This document shows, in pieces, positions 55,415-63,403 of a DNA stretch of 64,000 bases. The first letter of the stretch is position 1. Every line of letters begins with the position of its first letter. The position numbers and the translations under genes were made by a program. Below the pieces are notes generated by a model. It was given only the letters and a program-made list of their open reading frames with translations, was not told the origin of the DNA and did not search any database. The DNA lies in NCBI RefSeq assembly GCF_006716765.1, contig NZ_VFPO01000001.1, forward strand, positions 3,658,001-3,722,000, read 5' to 3'. The DNA is from Actinomadura hallensis. Its GTDB lineage: Bacteria > Actinomycetota > Actinomycetes > Streptosporangiales > Streptosporangiaceae.

Positions 55415-55823
55415 CCGCCCCGGTCGGCCGGAAGGCCGTCACGGGAACCGTGGACGAAACAGAGTGACAGAGGGCAGGTCCGGGTGAGACCCCACCGGAA
55501 GGCCGGGTCTCACCCGGATCGCCGACGGCGAACCGAGCATGGTGTGACCGGGCCTGTCCCGGCCGGTGCCCGGGCGATGGAACGCGCGAGACCGCCCGTC
55601 GACGAGATCGGCCTCTTCGAGAGGAACGAGGTTGATCACACGGGCCTGCTCGTGGCACCGGAGAGCCGGGCTCCGTCACAGCCTCGGAGGACGTTCGTGG
55701 CGGTGGGGAGCCCCGCCAACACCATGATCATCGAGCACGCCGATGCCGCGTTGAACAGCGGCAGGAGCACAGGGGTACCGGGCTCCTCGTACGGGGGCAC
55801 GGGATGAGGAGGAGCAGAGTCGC
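55415..55823. other. Intergenic region with terminator
   Basis: About 410 bases contain the 14-bp hairpin listed separately and the leader of the LLM oxidoreductase gene (GGAGGAG before 55824). A forward frame ending at 55807 (DEIGLFERNEVDHTGLLVAP, later TFVAVGSPANTMIIEHADAAL) has fair codon bias but no clear start or ribosome site, and may be a decayed gene. Confidence 0.5.
55479..55518 (+). terminator. Strong hairpin terminator after the transporter operon
   Basis: TCCGGGTGAGACCC and GGGTCTCACCCGGA form a perfect 14-bp stem around a 12-nt loop, 65 bp after the operon's last stop. There is no U-tract, as usual in actinobacteria. Confidence 0.8.
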
Positions 55824-56876
55824 ATGAAGCTGGGGCTCAATTTCGGCCAGGACTTCTTGGCGGACCCAGACAGCCTGGAGCTGGCCAAGGAGGCCGACCG
55901 GCTCGGATTCTCGGTCTGCTGGGCGGCGGAGGCGTACGGCTCGGACGCCGTGTCCGTACTCGCCTGGCTGGCGGCGAACACCAGCCGGATGGACATCGGC
56001 AGTGCGATCATGCAGATTCCGGCTCGCACGCCGGCGATGACCGCGATGACCGCGGCGACCCTCGACCGGCTGTCCGGAGGCCGGTTCCGGCTCGGCCTGG
56101 GGCCCTCCGGACCTCAGGTGTCCGAGGGTTGGCACGGCGTCCGGTTCGACCGGCCTCTGGGCCGGACCCGCGAGTACGTCGACATCCTGGAGCGGGTGTG
56201 GCGGCGCGAGCGAGTAAGGGCGGAGGGACCTCACTACCCGCTGCCGCTCCCCGGGGGGCCGGGGATCCCGCTCAAGCTCATCATCCACCCGGTGCGCGAG
56301 CGGATTCCGCTGTATCTCGCGGCCACCGGCCCGAAGTCGATCGCGCTCGCCGGGGAGATCGCGGACGGGTGGCTGGCGCTCTTCTACTCCTCGGACCAGG
56401 CGGACGAGGCTCTCGCGCGGATCCGTGAGGGCAGGGCCGCGGCCGGCAAGGACATCGACGGGTTCGACGTCGTCGCGACGGTGCCGATCGCGGCCGACGA
56501 CTCGGCGGAGAACGCCGCGGACCGGGTCCGTGACTACGTCGCCCTCTACGTCGGCGGCATGGGAAGCCGTGAGAAGAACTTCTACAACGACATCGCCGTC
56601 CGGATGGGCTTCCCGGACGAGGCCCGGCTGATCCAGGAGCGATACCTGGCGGGAGACAAGGCCGGCGCTCGCGCGGCGGTCCCGTTCGAGCTGATCGACC
56701 GCACGTCGCTCATCGGGACCGAGGAACGAATGGCCGAGCGGATGAAGGACCTGGCGGACGCGGGGGTCACCACGCTTTCGCTGATGTTGATGGACAAGCA
56801 GGCGCCGCTCGAAGTGAAGATCAACACGCTGCGGACCGCCGTGAAGGCTTGGGAGAGATCGGGGACTGCTGAATGA
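55824..56876 (+). CDS. LLM-class F420-dependent oxidoreductase
   Basis: The product (350 aa) has its ATG after GGAGGAG. Luciferase-like TIM barrel features: MKLGLNFGQDFLADPDSLELAKEADRLGFSVCWAAEAYGSDAVSVLAWLAANTSRMDIGSAIMQIPARTPAMTAMTAATLDRLSGGRFRLGLGPSGPQVSEGWHG, the classic SGGRFxLGLGxSGPQVxEGWHG motif of mycobacterial/actinobacterial F420 enzymes. PLYLAATGPKSIALAGEIADGWL lies near 165. It probably reduces or oxidises an intermediate with F420 as hydride carrier. F420 use itself supports an actinobacterial host. It is first of three overlapping genes with the CoA ligase and SDR. Confidence 0.93.
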   Translation: MKLGLNFGQDFLADPDSLELAKEADRLGFSVCWAAEAYGSDAVSVLAWLAANTSRMDIGSAIMQIPARTPAMTAMTAATLDRLSGGRFRLGLGPSGPQVSEGWHGVRFDRPLGRTREYVDILERVWRRERVRAEGPHYPLPLPGGPGIPLKLIIHPVRERIPLYLAATGPKSIALAGEIADGWLALFYSSDQADEALARIREGRAAAGKDIDGFDVVATVPIAADDSAENAADRVRDYVALYVGGMGSREKNFYNDIAVRMGFPDEARLIQERYLAGDKAGARAAVPFELIDRTSLIGTEERMAERMKDLADAGVTTLSLMLMDKQAPLEVKINTLRTAVKAWERSGTAE

Positions 56877-58534
56877 ACACATCGTGGACGGGCCCGGAGG
56901 ACGTCGTGTTCCCCGGCACGATGATGGACGAACCGCTTCTCCTGAAAAGCATCGTCGAACGGGCCGAAGCCATGTTCGGAGACCAGACGCTGGTCTCCTA
57001 CACCGATGACGGTCCGACCGAGATGACCTATGCGGAACTCGTGTCCCGGGTACGGCGCCTGGCCTCCGCCCTGGTGAAGCAAGGGATCGGTGTCGGCGAC
57101 CGGGTCGCGACCTTCGCGTGGAACATCAGGGAGCACCTTGAGCTCTATCTGGCGGTTCCCTCGATCGGCGCCGTTCTTCACCCCTTGAACATCCGGCTCC
57201 ACCAAAGCGAACTGTCCTTCATCATGGAGCACGCCGGCGACAGCATGGTGGTGATGGAGGACCGCCTCGCCGACCGGCTTCCCCGCCCGGGAGACCATGT
57301 CCGAGAAGTGGTCATCGGCGGGGCGGTGGCCGGACGTCCGGAAGCTCTGGCGTACGAGGAACTGATCGAGTCGGGCGACCCGGACTTCGAGTTTCCGCGG
57401 ATCCCGGAGCATTCCGCGTGCACGATGTGCTACACGGGCGGGACGACCGGATCGCCCAAGGGGGTCGTGTACACGCACCGTTCCACGGTGCTGCACACCA
57501 TCCTCGAGAGCCTTCCGGACTACTACGGCATCCGGGAATCGGACGTGGTCGTGCCGTTCGTGCCCATGTTCCATGCGAACGCCTGGGGGCTTCCCTACGC
57601 GGCACTGATGACAGGCGCCAAGCTCGTCCTGCCGGGTGCGGTCACGGCCCCGGAGAAGATCGCGCAAATGCTGTCCGAGCAGAGGGCGACCTTCGCAGCG
57701 GGCGTTCCGACCATCTGGCACGGTGTCGGGGAGCTGCGGGAACTTCCTGATCTGTCGTCGCTGAGGATGGTCGTCGCCGGCGGCGCGCCGCTCTCCGAGG
57801 CGTTCCTCAAGCGCTACGACGAACTGGGCATCCCGGTCATCCAGGGCTTCGGCATGACCGAGGCGAATCCGCTGCTGGCGGTGGGCGGCGTTCCCGCCCG
57901 CTCGAAGGCCCAGGGCGAGGAACTCCTCCGCATCCGCCAGTCGCAGGGACGCCTGCTGCCGTTCGTCGACTTCCGTATCGACGAGGCGAGCGGCGGCGAG
58001 CTCCAGTTGCGCGGCCCGACGATCGCAGCGGGCTACTACAACGCTCCGGAGGTCACCTCGGAGAAGTTCACCGAGGACGGCTGGATGCGCACCGGAGACG
58101 TCGCCGAGGTGAGCCCCGAGGGCATCGTCCGGATCGTCGACCGCACCAAGGACCTCATCAAGTCCGGTGGTGAGTGGATCCCGTCGGTCGAGCTGGAGGA
58201 CGCCATCGTCTCGCACCCGGCGGTGAACGAAGCGGTCGTCGTGGCGGTCAGCGACGCACGCTGGGGCGAACGACCGGCCGCGTTCGTGGTGCTGCGGCCG
58301 GACGCGCGGCTCGACGCGGAAGAACTCCGCGCGCACCTCGCCGAACGGGTGGCCAAGTGGTGGATCCCCGACCTGATCGAATTCACCGACGCCATCCCGC
58401 GGACCAGCATCGGCAAGCTCGACAAGAAGGTCATGCGCGTCCGTGCCGCCGAGGTCGTCGACCGCAGGCAGGCCTCGCCCGAGGGGCGGGAACCGGACAC
58501 AGTAACTGCGACGAAGGAGAAGCAGGAGCGATGA
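56873..58534 (+). CDS. Acyl-CoA ligase (AMP-forming)
   Basis: ATG overlaps the previous stop (ATGA); 553 residues. ANL-superfamily motifs: CTMCYTGGTTGSPKGVVYTH near 180-200, VVPFVPMFHANAWGLPYAALMTGAKLVLPG near 225, IQGFGMTEANPLLAVGG near 325, DGWMRTGDVAEVSPEGIVRIVDRTKDLIKSGGEWIPSVELED near 400-440, and the catalytic Lys in RTSIGKLDKKVMR near 520. It activates a free carboxylic acid to its CoA ester using ATP, the entry step after import. Length and MFHANAWG motif resemble medium- and aromatic/alicyclic-acid ligases; the substrate cannot be named. Confidence 0.94.
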   Translation: MNTSWTGPEDVVFPGTMMDEPLLLKSIVERAEAMFGDQTLVSYTDDGPTEMTYAELVSRVRRLASALVKQGIGVGDRVATFAWNIREHLELYLAVPSIGAVLHPLNIRLHQSELSFIMEHAGDSMVVMEDRLADRLPRPGDHVREVVIGGAVAGRPEALAYEELIESGDPDFEFPRIPEHSACTMCYTGGTTGSPKGVVYTHRSTVLHTILESLPDYYGIRESDVVVPFVPMFHANAWGLPYAALMTGAKLVLPGAVTAPEKIAQMLSEQRATFAAGVPTIWHGVGELRELPDLSSLRMVVAGGAPLSEAFLKRYDELGIPVIQGFGMTEANPLLAVGGVPARSKAQGEELLRIRQSQGRLLPFVDFRIDEASGGELQLRGPTIAAGYYNAPEVTSEKFTEDGWMRTGDVAEVSPEGIVRIVDRTKDLIKSGGEWIPSVELEDAIVSHPAVNEAVVVAVSDARWGERPAAFVVLRPDARLDAEELRAHLAERVAKWWIPDLIEFTDAIPRTSIGKLDKKVMRVRAAEVVDRRQASPEGREPDTVTATKEKQER

Positions 58535-59289
58535 GCAAGACGTTGGACGGCAAGGTCGCAGTCGTGACCGGAGGAGGCCGGGGGCTGGGCCGTGCCTTCG
58601 CGCACGCGCTCGGCGCCGAGGGCGCCAAGGTGGTCGTGGCCTCGAGAAGTGCCGCTTCACTCGAGAAGGTGGTCGCCGAAGCGGGCGAAGCCGGCTTCGA
58701 AGCGTTCGCGCGGCCGACGGACGTGACGTCGGAAGAGTCGGTGGAGGGCCTGATCAGCGATACCGTCGAGCGTTTCGGCGGCATCGACATCCTCGTCAAC
58801 AACTCGGGCATCGTCATGACGAGGCGCCTGGTGGAGATGAGCCTTGAGGACTGGAACGCTCTCATCGACACCAACCTGCGAGGCACGTTCCTGGCCACCC
58901 GCGCCGCGGGGCGTCGCATGATCGACCAGGGCCGGGGAGGAAAGATCATCAACATCGCCTCCAACTTCGGCCTCAAGGGGATTCCGAACCACGTCGGCTA
59001 CTCCGCCTCGAAGGCCGGCGTCGTCGGCTTCACGCGTTCCGCGGCGATCGAGTGGGCACGGCACAACATCCAGGTCAACGCCCTCGCCCCCGGCTACTTC
59101 GTCACGGACATGAACGCCGAGGTCCGGAGCGACAAGGATCTCGAGCAGCGCATCCTCCGCACGATCCCGGCCCGCCGGATGGCGGCCCCCGACGAGCTGT
59201 CGACCTGGATCGTCGCGCTGGCCGGGCCGGCATCGGACTTCATGACGGGCGAGGTCATCGTCATCGACGGGGGGCAGACCGTCTCCTGA
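58531..59289 (+). CDS. SDR-family NAD(P)-dependent dehydrogenase
   Basis: ATG overlaps the ligase stop (ATGA); 252 residues. Classical SDR: TGGGRGLGRAFA cofactor motif near residue 14, NNSGIVMTRR near 90, catalytic Ser/Tyr/Lys in INIASNFGLKGIPNHVGYSASKAGVV (YxxxK near 155), and the C-terminal FMTGEVIVIDGGQTVS. NNSG replaces the common NNAG. In the proposed ring pathway it could oxidise a cyclic 2-hydroxyacyl-CoA (BadH role), though three HADs in the island could also do so. A strong terminator closes the three-gene operon. Confidence 0.93.
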   Translation: MSKTLDGKVAVVTGGGRGLGRAFAHALGAEGAKVVVASRSAASLEKVVAEAGEAGFEAFARPTDVTSEESVEGLISDTVERFGGIDILVNNSGIVMTRRLVEMSLEDWNALIDTNLRGTFLATRAAGRRMIDQGRGGKIINIASNFGLKGIPNHVGYSASKAGVVGFTRSAAIEWARHNIQVNALAPGYFVTDMNAEVRSDKDLEQRILRTIPARRMAAPDELSTWIVALAGPASDFMTGEVIVIDGGQTVS

Positions 59290-59307
59290 CCACCCCTCTC
59301 ACCGCCG

Positions 59308-59351
59308 TTCGCGGCGTTCATTCCGGCCTGCTCCGGAATGAACGCCGCGAA
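59308..59351 (+). terminator. Very strong hairpin terminator after the SDR gene
   Basis: TTCGCGGCGTTCATTCCGG and its exact complement CCGGAATGAACGCCGCGAA form a 19-bp perfect stem with a 6-nt loop, 18 bp past the stop. It marks the right end of the catabolic island. Confidence 0.9.
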
Positions 59352-59511
59352 CTTGTCCTTACTACCCGGCAGGCCGTCCTCAGAGCGTCCAAGCCTCCGA
59401 TCCGCGAGCACTCGACTGGCGCGAGAGCTTTCGACCTCCCGGCGCAGCCCTCCCCCGACGACCGGGCTGCGACTGCCAGAAGTCGGACTTACCAGGGCTA
59501 AACTGCGTCGG

Positions 59512-60120
59512 ATGTTCGCGGCAGGCACGGATTCATGGCGGGAGTACGGGCCCTCGCAGCTGCCCGAGGTGCTGCAGAGCGCCCTGCGGGTGTTCGCCGA
59601 GCGCGGGTACGAGGGCGCCAGCATCCGGGGCCTGGCGGCCGCCGCCGGACTCTCGGTCCCCGGGATGTACCACCACTACCGCTCCAAGCAGGACATCCTG
59701 GTCAACCTCATGGAGCACGCCCTCGTGGACCTGATCGCCCGGTGCCGCGAGGCGCTGGCGTCGGCCGGGCCGGAGCCGGCCGCGCGGTTCGACGCGCTGG
59801 TGGAGTGCATGGTCCGGTTCCACATGTTCCGCCGGGCGGAGGCCTTCGTCGCCTCCACCGAGCTGCGCAGCCTCGAGCCCGGCAACCGGGCCCGGTGCGT
59901 CGCCCTCCGCGACGAGCTCCAGGGGATGGTGGCCGACGTGATCGAGGAGGGCTGCGCCGCCGGCGTCTTCTCGACCCCCTACCCCGCGGACGCGGCGCGG
60001 GCGGTGTCGACCCTGTGCGTCGGGGTCGCGACGTGGTACCGCGAGGACGGACCCCTCTCCCCCGACCAGGTCGTCGAGCGCCAGCTCGTCCTGCTGCGGA
60101 ACCTGGTCGGACGCCGCTGA
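59512..60120 (+). CDS. TetR-family regulator
   Basis: The ATG at 59512 gives 202 residues; its ribosome site is weak (TCGG only). The HTH is LQSALRVFAERGYEGASIRGLAAAAGLSVPGMYHHYRSKQDILVNLME (about 22-70), a standard TetR head. The ligand domain contains FHMFRRAEAFVASTELRSLEPGNR and the end WYREDGPLSPDQVVERQLVLLRNLVG, resembling actinobacterial TetR regulators of acyl-CoA metabolism (KstR2-like, TetR_C). It reads into the dehydrogenase/kinase pair, and the palindrome at 60163-60180 is its likely operator. Confidence 0.93.
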   Translation: MFAAGTDSWREYGPSQLPEVLQSALRVFAERGYEGASIRGLAAAAGLSVPGMYHHYRSKQDILVNLMEHALVDLIARCREALASAGPEPAARFDALVECMVRFHMFRRAEAFVASTELRSLEPGNRARCVALRDELQGMVADVIEEGCAAGVFSTPYPADAARAVSTLCVGVATWYREDGPLSPDQVVERQLVLLRNLVGRR

Positions 60121-60162
60121 CGTGCCATTTGACCGTTACGCGGGGATCTGCGAAGCTACCTG

Positions 60163-60180
60163 ACCGAGCGATCGATCGGT
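60163..60180. promoter_or_regulatory. Near-perfect palindrome, probable TetR operator
   Basis: ACCGAGCGATCGATCGGT is an 18-bp inverted repeat with a single mismatched pair, 18 bp before the dehydrogenase start and just after the TetR gene. GGTCGGTC follows directly. Its position and size suit repression of the downstream pair. Confidence 0.65.
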
Positions 60181-60198
60181 CGGTCGAGAGGTGGGTTC

Positions 60199-61380
60199 AT
60201 GTCGCAGGTTCAGAGCGTGGTCGACGCGACGCGCAAGTTCGTCCAGGACGAGGTCCTGCCGCTGGACGACGAGTTCGACGGCGATATCGAGGCGGCCGGG
60301 GGCGACGAGGCCCGCCGGCGCCTGCAGGCGGCCGCGCGCGACGCGGGGCTCCTGTCCCCGCACGGCCCTGAGGAGTACGGCGGTCTGGGGCTGAACATGA
60401 CCGACCGCGCCCCGGTGTTCGAGGAGGCCGGCTATTCGCTCTTCGGCCCGGTCGCCCTCAACATCAACGCGCCGGACGAGGGCAACGTCCACCTCCTGGA
60501 CTGCGTCGCCACCGCCGAGCAGCGCGAGCGCTACCTCAAGCCCCTGGTCCGGGGCGAGTGGCGGTCCGCCTTCGCGATGACCGAGCCGGCGCCTGGTGCG
60601 GGCTCGGACCCCTCGGCGCTGACCACCCGGGCCCGGCGGGTGGACGGCGGGTGGCTGATCAACGGCCGCAAGCACTTCATCACCGGCGCCGACGGCGCGG
60701 ACTTCTTCATCATCATGGCCCGCACCAGCGGCGAACCGGGAGACGCCGGCGGCGCGAGCATGTTCCTGGCCCCCGCGGACCGGGAGGGCATCGAGCTGAC
60801 CCGCCACATCGGCACCATCGACGTCTCGATGCTGGGCGGCCACTGCGAGCTGGTGTTCACCGACGTGTTCGTCCCCGACGAGGACGTCCTGGGCGACATC
60901 GACCAGGGCTTCCGGGCCGCCCAGGTGCGGCTCGGCCCGGCCCGGATGACGCACGTCATGCGGTGGACGGGCGCCGCCCGGCGGGCGCACGAGGTCGCCG
61001 TCCGGTACGCGGCCGACCGCACGGCGTTCGGGTCCCGGCTCGCCGACCTCGGCATGGCGCAGCAGCTCATCGCCGACAACGAGATCGACCTGGCCGCGAC
61101 CCGCGCGCTGCTGCGCGAGGCGTGCGCCGAGCTGGACGCCGGCGGACGCGCGTCCAAGTCGACCTCGATCGCCAAGACCTTCGCGGCCGAGGCGCTCAAC
61201 CGCGTGGTCGACCGGGCCGTCCAGTTGTGCGGCGGTCTCGGCGTGTCCCGGGACCTCCCCGTCGCCAAGATCGCCCGCGAGCTGCGCCCGTTCCGGATCT
61301 ACGACGGCCCCTCGGAGGTGCACCGCTGGTCGATCGCCAAGCGCGCGGTGCGGGACTACGGCGAGGGCGAGCCCCGGTGA
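60199..61380 (+). CDS. Acyl-CoA dehydrogenase (ACAD10/11-type dehydrogenase half)
   Basis: This 393-residue protein starts at ATG after GAGAGGTGGG. Motifs: RDAGLLSPHGPEEYGGLGLNMTDRAPVFEEAGYSLFGPVALNINAPDEGNVHLL, RSAFAMTEPAPGAGSDPSALTTRA, WLINGRKHFITGADGADFFIIMART, and the C-terminal RELRPFRIYDGPSEVHRWSIAKRAVRD. DGPSEVHRWSIAKR is characteristic of the clade containing eukaryotic ACAD10/ACAD11. The coupled kinase-like gene reproduces the other half of those fusion proteins. In that system a 4-phosphorylated acyl-CoA is dephosphorylated and rearranged; a comparable reaction on a 4-hydroxyacyl-CoA is a reasonable proposal. Confidence 0.92.
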   Translation: MSQVQSVVDATRKFVQDEVLPLDDEFDGDIEAAGGDEARRRLQAAARDAGLLSPHGPEEYGGLGLNMTDRAPVFEEAGYSLFGPVALNINAPDEGNVHLLDCVATAEQRERYLKPLVRGEWRSAFAMTEPAPGAGSDPSALTTRARRVDGGWLINGRKHFITGADGADFFIIMARTSGEPGDAGGASMFLAPADREGIELTRHIGTIDVSMLGGHCELVFTDVFVPDEDVLGDIDQGFRAAQVRLGPARMTHVMRWTGAARRAHEVAVRYAADRTAFGSRLADLGMAQQLIADNEIDLAATRALLREACAELDAGGRASKSTSIAKTFAAEALNRVVDRAVQLCGGLGVSRDLPVAKIARELRPFRIYDGPSEVHRWSIAKRAVRDYGEGEPR

Positions 61381-62426
61381 GCGCACCGGCCGGGCAGAGC
61401 ACCACCGAGCTCACCGAGCGGGAACTGGCGGGCATCGCGGCCGTCATGCGCGAGGCCGGCGTCGGCCTGGCCGGTCCGCTCCAGGCGGATCTGATCACCG
61501 GAGGCCGCTCCAACCTCACCTACCGGCTGACCGACGGGGAGTCCCGGTGGGTGATGCGGACTCCCCCGCGGGTCGGGCGCACCCCCTCGGCGCACGACGT
61601 CGCGCGGGAGTACCGGGTCACCGCCGCGCTCGGGCAGACGGACGTCCCCGTCCCGCCGGCGGTCGTGCTCTGCGAGGACGAGTCGCTGATCGGCGGCGCG
61701 TTCGCGGTGGCGGAGTTCGTCCCGGGCACCACCGTCCAGACCCGGGACCAGCTGCAGGCACTGGACGACGCCGCGCTTCAAGCGGCCGTCACCGACCTCG
61801 TCGCCACCCTGGCGGCGCTGCACCGGGTCGACCACGTCGCGGTCGGCCTGGAACGCTTCGGCCGCCCCGACGGGTACGCCGCGCGGCAGCTCAAACGCTG
61901 GACGGGCCAGTGGGAGCTCGTGGGGGCCGAAGAACTGCGGCCCCTGGCCGACGAGCTGAGCTCCCGCCTCGCCGCGTCGGTCCCCGAGCAGCGCGCCACC
62001 GGCATCGTCCACGGCGACTACCGCATCGACAACACCATCCTCGACCTGGAGTCCGGCCCGCGCGTGGCCGCCGTCGTCGACTGGGAGCTGTCCACCATCG
62101 GCGACCCCGTCGCGGACGTCGCGATGATGTGCGCCTACCGCCACCCGATCTTCGACCTGATCGTCGGCGAACCCAGCGCCTGGGCGAGCGACCGGCTGCC
62201 CCAGCCCGACGACCTGGCGGCGGCCTACGAGGCGGCGGGCGGGGTGCGCCTGGCCGACTGGAACTTCCACCTCGCCCTCGCCTACTTCAAGATCGGCGTC
62301 ATCGCAGCCGGCATCGACTACCGCTTCCGCGCCGGCGCCGCCTCCGGCAAGGGCTTCGACACCACCGGCCAAACCGTCGAAACCTACCTGGACCTGGGCC
62401 TGAAGACCCTCAACTCCGTCTCCTGA
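61377..62426 (+). CDS. APH-fold kinase (ACAD10/11 N-half / LvaA-like)
   Basis: GTG overlaps the dehydrogenase stop (GTGA); 349 residues. Aminoglycoside-phosphotransferase-type kinase motifs: DLITGGRSNLTYRLTDGESRWVMRTPP (nucleotide loop), VPVPPAVVLCEDESLIGGAFAVAEFVPGTTV, catalytic loop TGIVHGDYRIDNTILD (HGDYRxDN), and metal-binding VVDWELSTIGDPVADVAMM. The C-terminal half (LADWNFHLALAYFKIGVIAAGIDYRF) matches the acyl-CoA-associated APH clade rather than antibiotic resistance enzymes. It most likely phosphorylates a hydroxyacyl-CoA for the partner dehydrogenase. Confidence 0.92.
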   Translation: MSAPAGQSTTELTERELAGIAAVMREAGVGLAGPLQADLITGGRSNLTYRLTDGESRWVMRTPPRVGRTPSAHDVAREYRVTAALGQTDVPVPPAVVLCEDESLIGGAFAVAEFVPGTTVQTRDQLQALDDAALQAAVTDLVATLAALHRVDHVAVGLERFGRPDGYAARQLKRWTGQWELVGAEELRPLADELSSRLAASVPEQRATGIVHGDYRIDNTILDLESGPRVAAVVDWELSTIGDPVADVAMMCAYRHPIFDLIVGEPSAWASDRLPQPDDLAAAYEAAGGVRLADWNFHLALAYFKIGVIAAGIDYRFRAGAASGKGFDTTGQTVETYLDLGLKTLNSVS

Positions 62427-62632
62427 CCGGTACCGACAGGCGCGTCCGTTGGTCGGCATCCCAGATGCCGGATCCGGCCGAGGCGCCTGAAGCCGAAATC
62501 GGCCGACCGGTGACGCGGGCGCAGAAGGCATCACTACGTGACGAGGCGCGGAGCCACGGGTGGCGATCCGGGCTGCCGCGGGATTTAGCCGGAAGGCGAC
62601 ACGACGATGACCGGGGCGGCAGCCTGAAGTCT

Positions 62633-62655
62633 CTTTTTGTCAGACTGACAAAAAG
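62633..62655. promoter_or_regulatory. Perfect 23-bp palindrome before the Nudix regulator gene
   Basis: CTTTTTGTCAG, a single A, then CTGACAAAAAG: eleven paired bases on each side, 13 bp before the start codon and downstream of a GC-rich stretch. It resembles the GTCA/TGAC-containing operators of NrtR-type proteins and contrasts strongly in base composition with its surroundings. Confidence 0.85.
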
Positions 62656-62668
62656 TTAGGTTCGGCGC

Positions 62669-63403
62669 ATGGCCGAGGACCGCTGGACGCCGCCCGAAGT
62701 CATGCTCGCCGTCGATCTGGTGATCTTGACGCTGCGCGAGTCGCTCCTCCATGTGCTGCTGGTCCGGCGCGGCATCGACCCTTACGCGGGAGCTTGGGCC
62801 CTGCCGGGCGGCTTTCTGCAGCACGTCGAAGAGGACATCACCGCCGCGGCCCGGCGAGAACTCGCGGAGGAGACCGCCATGGAGGCCGAGACGCTGCATC
62901 TGGAGCACCTGGGCGTCTACGGTGCTCCGCACCGGGATCCGCGGGGACGCGTGGTGTCCGTCGCCTTCCTGGCGATCGCACCCAGGCTCCCCGAACCGAC
63001 CGCCGGAACCGACGCGGCCGGTGCCCAGTGGCAGCCGGTGGACCGGGTGCTCTCCGGCGGCCTGGACCTCGCCTTCGACCACCTGCGGATCGTCGAGGAC
63101 GGCGTCGAGAGGGCCCGTGCCAAGCTCGAGTACTCGTCGCTCGCGACGGCGTTCTGCGGCCCGAAGTTCACGATCACCGAGCTCCAGCGGGTCTACGAGG
63201 CGGTGTGGGGGATACGCCTCGACCCCCGCAACTTCTACCGCAAGGTCCAGAGGACCAGCGGCTTCATCGTGGCCGCCGGTCCGGACCGCAAAGGTGCGAC
63301 CGGGAGGCCCGCCCGGCTGTTCAAAGCGGGTCCGCAGCAGGTCCTGAATCCGCCGATGGTCCGGCCGGTCTCACCGTCGAACTCGAGGGGATCCGAACAA
63401 TGA
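62669..63403 (+). CDS. NrtR-like Nudix / winged-helix regulator
   Basis: This 244-residue protein has its ATG at 62669. The N-terminal Nudix domain has VDLVILTLRESLLHVLLVRRGIDPYAGAWALPGGFLQHVEEDITAAARRELAEETAMEAE; the Nudix box (Gx5Ex7REUxEExGU) has one extra residue before the first Glu and Ala instead of the late Gly, so hydrolysis may be lost. The C-terminal winged helix is ATAFCGPKFTITELQRVYEAVWGIRLDPRNFYRKVQRTSGFIV, the NrtR DNA-binding part. NrtR proteins sense ADP-ribose and control NAD synthesis or related genes. Its stop overlaps the start of the next gene, so its target is probably that gene and itself. Confidence 0.92.
   Translation: MAEDRWTPPEVMLAVDLVILTLRESLLHVLLVRRGIDPYAGAWALPGGFLQHVEEDITAAARRELAEETAMEAETLHLEHLGVYGAPHRDPRGRVVSVAFLAIAPRLPEPTAGTDAAGAQWQPVDRVLSGGLDLAFDHLRIVEDGVERARAKLEYSSLATAFCGPKFTITELQRVYEAVWGIRLDPRNFYRKVQRTSGFIVAAGPDRKGATGRPARLFKAGPQQVLNPPMVRPVSPSNSRGSEQ

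Noticed and set aside
55556..55807. Forward frame ending VAVGSPANTMIIEHADAAL and onward
   Set aside because: Fair codon bias but no start, no ribosome site and no recognisable family; at most a gene remnant.
61377..62426. Aminoglycoside resistance kinase
   Set aside because: The APH fold is real, but coupling to an ACAD10/11-type dehydrogenase and the C-terminal sequence indicate acyl-CoA metabolism.
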